This document shows, piece after piece, positions 60,029-64,000 of a stretch of 64,000 nt of DNA. Within the stretch, counting starts at the first letter, position 1. Each line of letters opens with the position of its first letter. This DNA is from Apricaphanius iberus (taxonomy: Eukaryota; Chordata; Actinopteri; Cyprinodontiformes; Aphaniidae): assembly GCA_028564705.1 (NCBI GenBank), contig JAPXFQ010002423.1:1240001-1304000 (forward strand), in the 5' to 3' direction. The notes under the pieces are model-generated. The model worked only from the letters and a program-made list of their open reading frames with translations. It was not told the DNA's origin and did no database searches. The position numbers were made by a program, and so were the translations under genes.

Positions 60029-62110
60029 TCTCTGGGCCCAAACAACCAAGCTCCATCAATCAGGACCAATTCTCACAGGCTGTCTGGACAAGTGCCATTG
60101 CTATGGAAACCAAGCTTGCACTCTAAACCAGTCTTGCTTTGTCTTGTTTGGGGGTTTTAACTGAGAGTCACTTCCAACAAGACCAAAAAAGCAAGGCAAA
60201 ACTTCAACCAGAAAAAAAAAAAAAGATAAATAAATAAATAAAAAAAGAGAAAGTTGACTTGGTTTGTTCTTAATTTCGGTTGAGAGAATGAAACCAAATA
60301 TGTATGGTTTGCTGTTATAAAATGAAAAATAAAAACTGAAATGAAAATGAAATGACCTCTTCAGATAGTTTATGTAATCATTCAACCTTTGTTGTGTGTT
60401 TTGGACAAAAAAATCTACTTAATTTAAGACGCTATCTTAGAAAATAAGTGACATTTTGGCAAAATGACAGAGAATGCTCATAACAAACTCTGTTGGGTTA
60501 AATAAAAAGAATGTGGAAGGTAGTCTAAAGCTAGCTGCACATATACATTCCCCACGCCATTGGTAAGATTTCTTTCCTTTGCAACTGTGTTTCGCTTTAC
60601 GAGATATAGACTTAATGGAATAGTTTCTTTTCTAACTAGAATATTGGAAGAACTTTAGTTGAAATTTGCACTTGGGACAACTGAGTTCAGTTATAATACC
60701 AATACTGTACTGCCCTTTTCTTATATTTCAATTGTACTTTCGGTTTAACAAACTATTAATGACATAAAGTACAAATCCAACATAAAGTTTAGATTTTTTT
60801 ATTTCATACAGTATTATCATCGCGGAAGACCCACTTAAACAAAAATTAACCCTTTGAAAATATTATTCAGGTGGAAATGTTCTATTAAAAAAGTACTAGA
60901 TCCAAAGAAGTATTTATGTTTATATGAGATGGGAAATGTGAAGTGTACAGAAAAAACCAAGATATGAGGCTGGATTTATCAAACGATGGCGAAAACGTGT
61001 GAAAAACTCACAGTTGGTACAAAAACATGCAACAGCTAATTTACTAAAGAGGCACAGAGATGACTGTGGCTGTTAAACCCGCAGCAAGATGCGCACAATC
61101 CATTTTTGACCTTTTGCCCTTTATAAATATGCAGTGTGGGTGTTTCTGACAGAAGGTGCAAAATATTGGGAAGAGAACATGCAAATAAGTAGGCATTCGA
61201 TGTGCAGTGCGATTTATCAAAAACGAAATTGTTTGCGCCGGCCGTTTTAACCCCCATTTTTACTGCCTCTGAAAGGGGTGTCTTAAGTTTGTGCAACCAC
61301 AATTCAATAAACTTTTACTGACAAACCAAAAATATTATTCACACACATTCTAACCGAATAGTAATTAACACTCTAATGGCCATAAACTTAAAAGTTATGT
61401 AGATTTGTTTTCCCCTTTCTTTCTAAAGACGCATCATAATGCTTCTGGACCTGCTGTTTATTTGTGCACTTATTCTGTTTGCCATTATTTCAAATAGAGT
61501 AATTACTAATCTTCCTGGGGTCCAATTAATAAAGTATAATAATCATGTACCATACCACAATGACAATTACATATATGGCATTTTGCAAAAAAAAATTCAG
61601 ATTACATACAAAAGCCCGATTTGATAACTTTTAAATTTGCAACCTTCGAAAAAATACCTAAAACATTCAGGTAGAACCAAAGCTAAGATCAAATTTTTTA
61701 TATTTTTAAAATAATACATGCCCTTTAGTTCCTAACATTTTTAGATTATTATGTTATTGCATTCCTAAGATGCTCTGTGGAAAACAGATTTTTTAGGAAG
61801 TTTGTGTTAACATATTTTACCATTAATTAAGTATCAAAGGCATATATAGTACAATGTGTTCGCATCTGATCAGAATAATTGAACGCTTTGTAAAATGATT
61901 CTGGGTGACGTGTTGGAATATTTTTTTCTAATGAAAATGAGTTGTCTGTATTGCAACTTGATATTTAATAGAGGTCATGATAAAGTTTGGTGCTTTTCAA
62001 CAACATTAGTAGAATATGGATATTTTAGGACTAAGCAAGCAGCCTTGTTCTGGATAAGTTGCAGCTTTTAGTACGTCTGACTCTGGAATACAGCGCCTAG
62101 ATGGTTTAGA

Positions 62111-62473
62111 CGACACTTGTCAAACTCAAGTCCCATGAGCCAAATCCAGCCTGTCACAGCAAATTATGTGGCCCCCTTAACTCTAGAGGACCCTACAGAT
62201 AGAACCTAAAAGTTCTTATTAAATGCAACCCAATACAATCTTATCAGTAAAATCAAATCAGTTTTTATTTGAACAGTCCTAAAATCACATCATTATGTAA
62301 AGATGTTCAGTATTATTTAATTTCAAGAAGCGCTTGTCAAATGCAGAGACAGATTTTTTTTCCTCAGATTTTAATGTTTCTTATAGTTTTATCAATACTT
62401 TCTGCCACAACTGGTCCTTTAAGGATATTCATGAGCTTGATGTGGCCAAAAATGAAAATGAGTTAGACATCCC
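62111..62473. mobile_element. hAT-like repeat of the 'gtcaaactcaag' family (copy 2), with target duplication
   Basis: The left end reads cgacacttgtcaaactcaag and the right end, reverse-complemented, gggatgtctaactc, a partly decayed inverted pair. It is flanked by tggtttaga at 62102-62110 and 62474-62482, in line with the 8-bp hAT duplication plus one chance base. At 363 bp it is non-autonomous; the interior (aaatccagcctgtcacag, aagttcttattaaatgcaac) parallels the copy at 49.5 kb. Confidence 0.65.
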
Positions 62474-63810
62474 TGGTTTAGAGAGACGCATATGCACCTC
62501 ATGCATTAAGTTTATCAATGACAAGCAAAAAAATATTCTTCAAAGACATTCTAGCCAGACAGATATAATATAATAGTTCACTCTCTATGTTGTTTTTTCT
62601 CTATGTTGTTTTTATTCCCCTTTTTTGTGCCATCGATGCATCTTGAATTCACTGAGCCTATTAATCCAAACTATGGCTCATGGGGGACAAAGGCTGGCAC
62701 ACACAGCAGCGGACACAAAGTCCTAATTCGTATACAACTTTTTCCTGCTGTTATTTGTTCACACAAAATTATTACATCACCTGAAAATCAGAAACACACC
62801 TTTTGCACACATTTTTTGGGCCGTATCCAATTTTGCATTCCCTTATTTGGCATATTCATAAACCGGGACCATGGAGCTTAATTATATAGAGTGTTCTACC
62901 AGCAAAATCAAGTATCGAAAAAGCATCTGGTTTTGACGTTAGAAATAACAATATTAGCAGGAACAGGGGAAAATATACAGTATGCCATCTATATTAACTT
63001 CACCAAAGCAAAAAGGTTACAATCATAAGACAGATAGGGAATTTGCAAACAAGAAGAAACTCAGCAACAACTTCGTAAATTATTGTCAACAAAGGTGAAA
63101 AACTCTGTCCGATCACATTACTATCACAGTGATGCTGCCTTTCCATAAAGAGTCACACTCGTGTAATATGCACAAATTGGTCCCGCTGAAAGCACTGTTC
63201 AAGCCTAGTATTAGAAAAAGCATGGCAAAGGACAATATGTATTCTCCAACCCATCGGAAATAAATATGATAAATTCCGGACAGAAGATGGATATTTTGTT
63301 AAATTTAAAAGACTCGCTTGAGGGAATTGACACTTGCTAGCTCATTAAATGAAGAGGACGCCTCAAAGTGCCAAATTTGTTGTTGCCCAGATCAAAACAA
63401 ATAATCATTTAAACCCTGGGGGAAAACATCCATAATAATGCAACAACTACCTATATGATGCACAGAACTGCTTTCAACTCACAGATGAAGGAACAGAAAC
63501 CTTTACACACTTTAATCTCTTTTATTCCTCAATCATACTTCCTGCAATCCATGTACACTGCTGGTGTTTGTTCTTTGTTTCTTTTCAAACAAAGAAAAAA
63601 ACAAAAACAAAAAAAACAGGAAGCTTCAAAACAAATGTTTTAATTTTGCTTGAGAAATATTTTCCCTTATTACAGCTCTGATCTGAGTTATGGCGCTGAA
63701 GAGTTTTATGGAATATGACAGAAAATAACTTGAATAATCAAATCAAAACAACACTAAATTGTCAAGGAGCGTTAAGGGCCTGGATGAATGTATATTAAAG
63801 TAACCATATG

Positions 63811-64000
63811 GTTGGATAATGTAGAGGAAAAGCCTATTGATTATAGAAAAAAGATCAACAGTCAATAATTAACGATTACTTTATAAAAGGTATAAAATAT
63901 GACAGCAGCCCTGGCCATTTGATGCTATTCCTCAATGACCTACGTCAATGAATTCAATTAAACTATTTTTATTCAACACACTTTTTTATCCTGAAAGTTA
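63811..64000. repeat. hAT-like fragment cut by the window edge
   Basis: Starts gttggataatgtagagg and carries the gccctggccattt and tgctattcct blocks also found at 55161-55385. It may continue beyond the window. Confidence 0.45.

Larger units (their letters stand above)
49197..64000 (-). other. 5' intron of ptprs (open at the window edge)
   Basis: At least 14.8 kb upstream of the first Ig1 exon. It contains hAT-like elements (49.47, 53.83-54.64, 55.16, 62.11 and 63.81 kb), an old repeat at 51.86-53.03 kb, a TAACGCG-type element (58.07-58.73 kb) and a broken Tc1 transposase (58.8-59.29 kb). I looked on the minus strand for a signal-peptide exon ending in phase 1 with a GT donor and could not support one. 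The stretches 50.4-51.8, 55.4-58.0, 59.4-60.9 and 62.5-63.8 kb show no recognisable gene. Confidence 0.55.

Overview
The window is an AT-rich, intron-dominated stretch of a ray-finned fish (teleost-type) genome. The repeat content supports this: a Tc1-like transposon with an intact transposase, several hAT-type elements, a Harbinger-like MITE, RTE- and L2-like LINE 3' ends with short tandem tails, and many microsatellites. No bacterial, viral, rRNA or tRNA gene was recognised.

One host gene is supported: the 5' interior of a LAR-type receptor protein tyrosine phosphatase on the minus strand, best matching ptprs (PTPsigma). Transcription runs from high to low coordinates. Four ordinary exons encode Ig1 (49051-49196 and 45656-45797) and Ig2 (22638-22826 and 3887-3997). 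Three microexons, too short for any ORF caller, were found by reading splice sites and phase: a 9-nt exon at 19527-19535 (E-R-F), an 18-nt exon at 14208-14225 (E-G-T-P-I-R) and a 12-nt exon at 1035-1046 (E-L-R-E). They correspond to the two halves of the mini-exon A insert inside Ig2 and to mini-exon B between Ig2 and Ig3. In mammals these alternative inserts tune which postsynaptic partner the receptor binds. All three are phase 1 at both ends, so any combination keeps frame. The signal-peptide exon (above 49196) and the Ig3 exon (below 1035) were not found.

Layout on the + coordinate: 0-1 kb intron before Ig3; 1.0 kb meB; 3.9-4.0 kb Ig2 C-half; 4-14 kb intron with four old DNA-transposon remnants; 14.2 kb meA-18; 14-19.5 kb intron with a MITE and a TTAGGG-like stretch; 19.5 kb meA-9; 22.6-22.8 kb Ig2 N-half; a 22.8-kb intron carrying the intact Tc1 element (25.6-27.2 kb), an RTE-like LINE nested in a hAT-like element (27.4-29.5 kb), inverted-repeat DNA and LINE pieces; 45.7 and 49.1 kb Ig1 exons; then at least 14.8 kb of 5' intron with more repeats, including an 809-bp hAT-type element with an exact 8-bp target duplication. 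The transposase and reverse transcriptase fragments are residents of the introns and have no visible role in the host gene.
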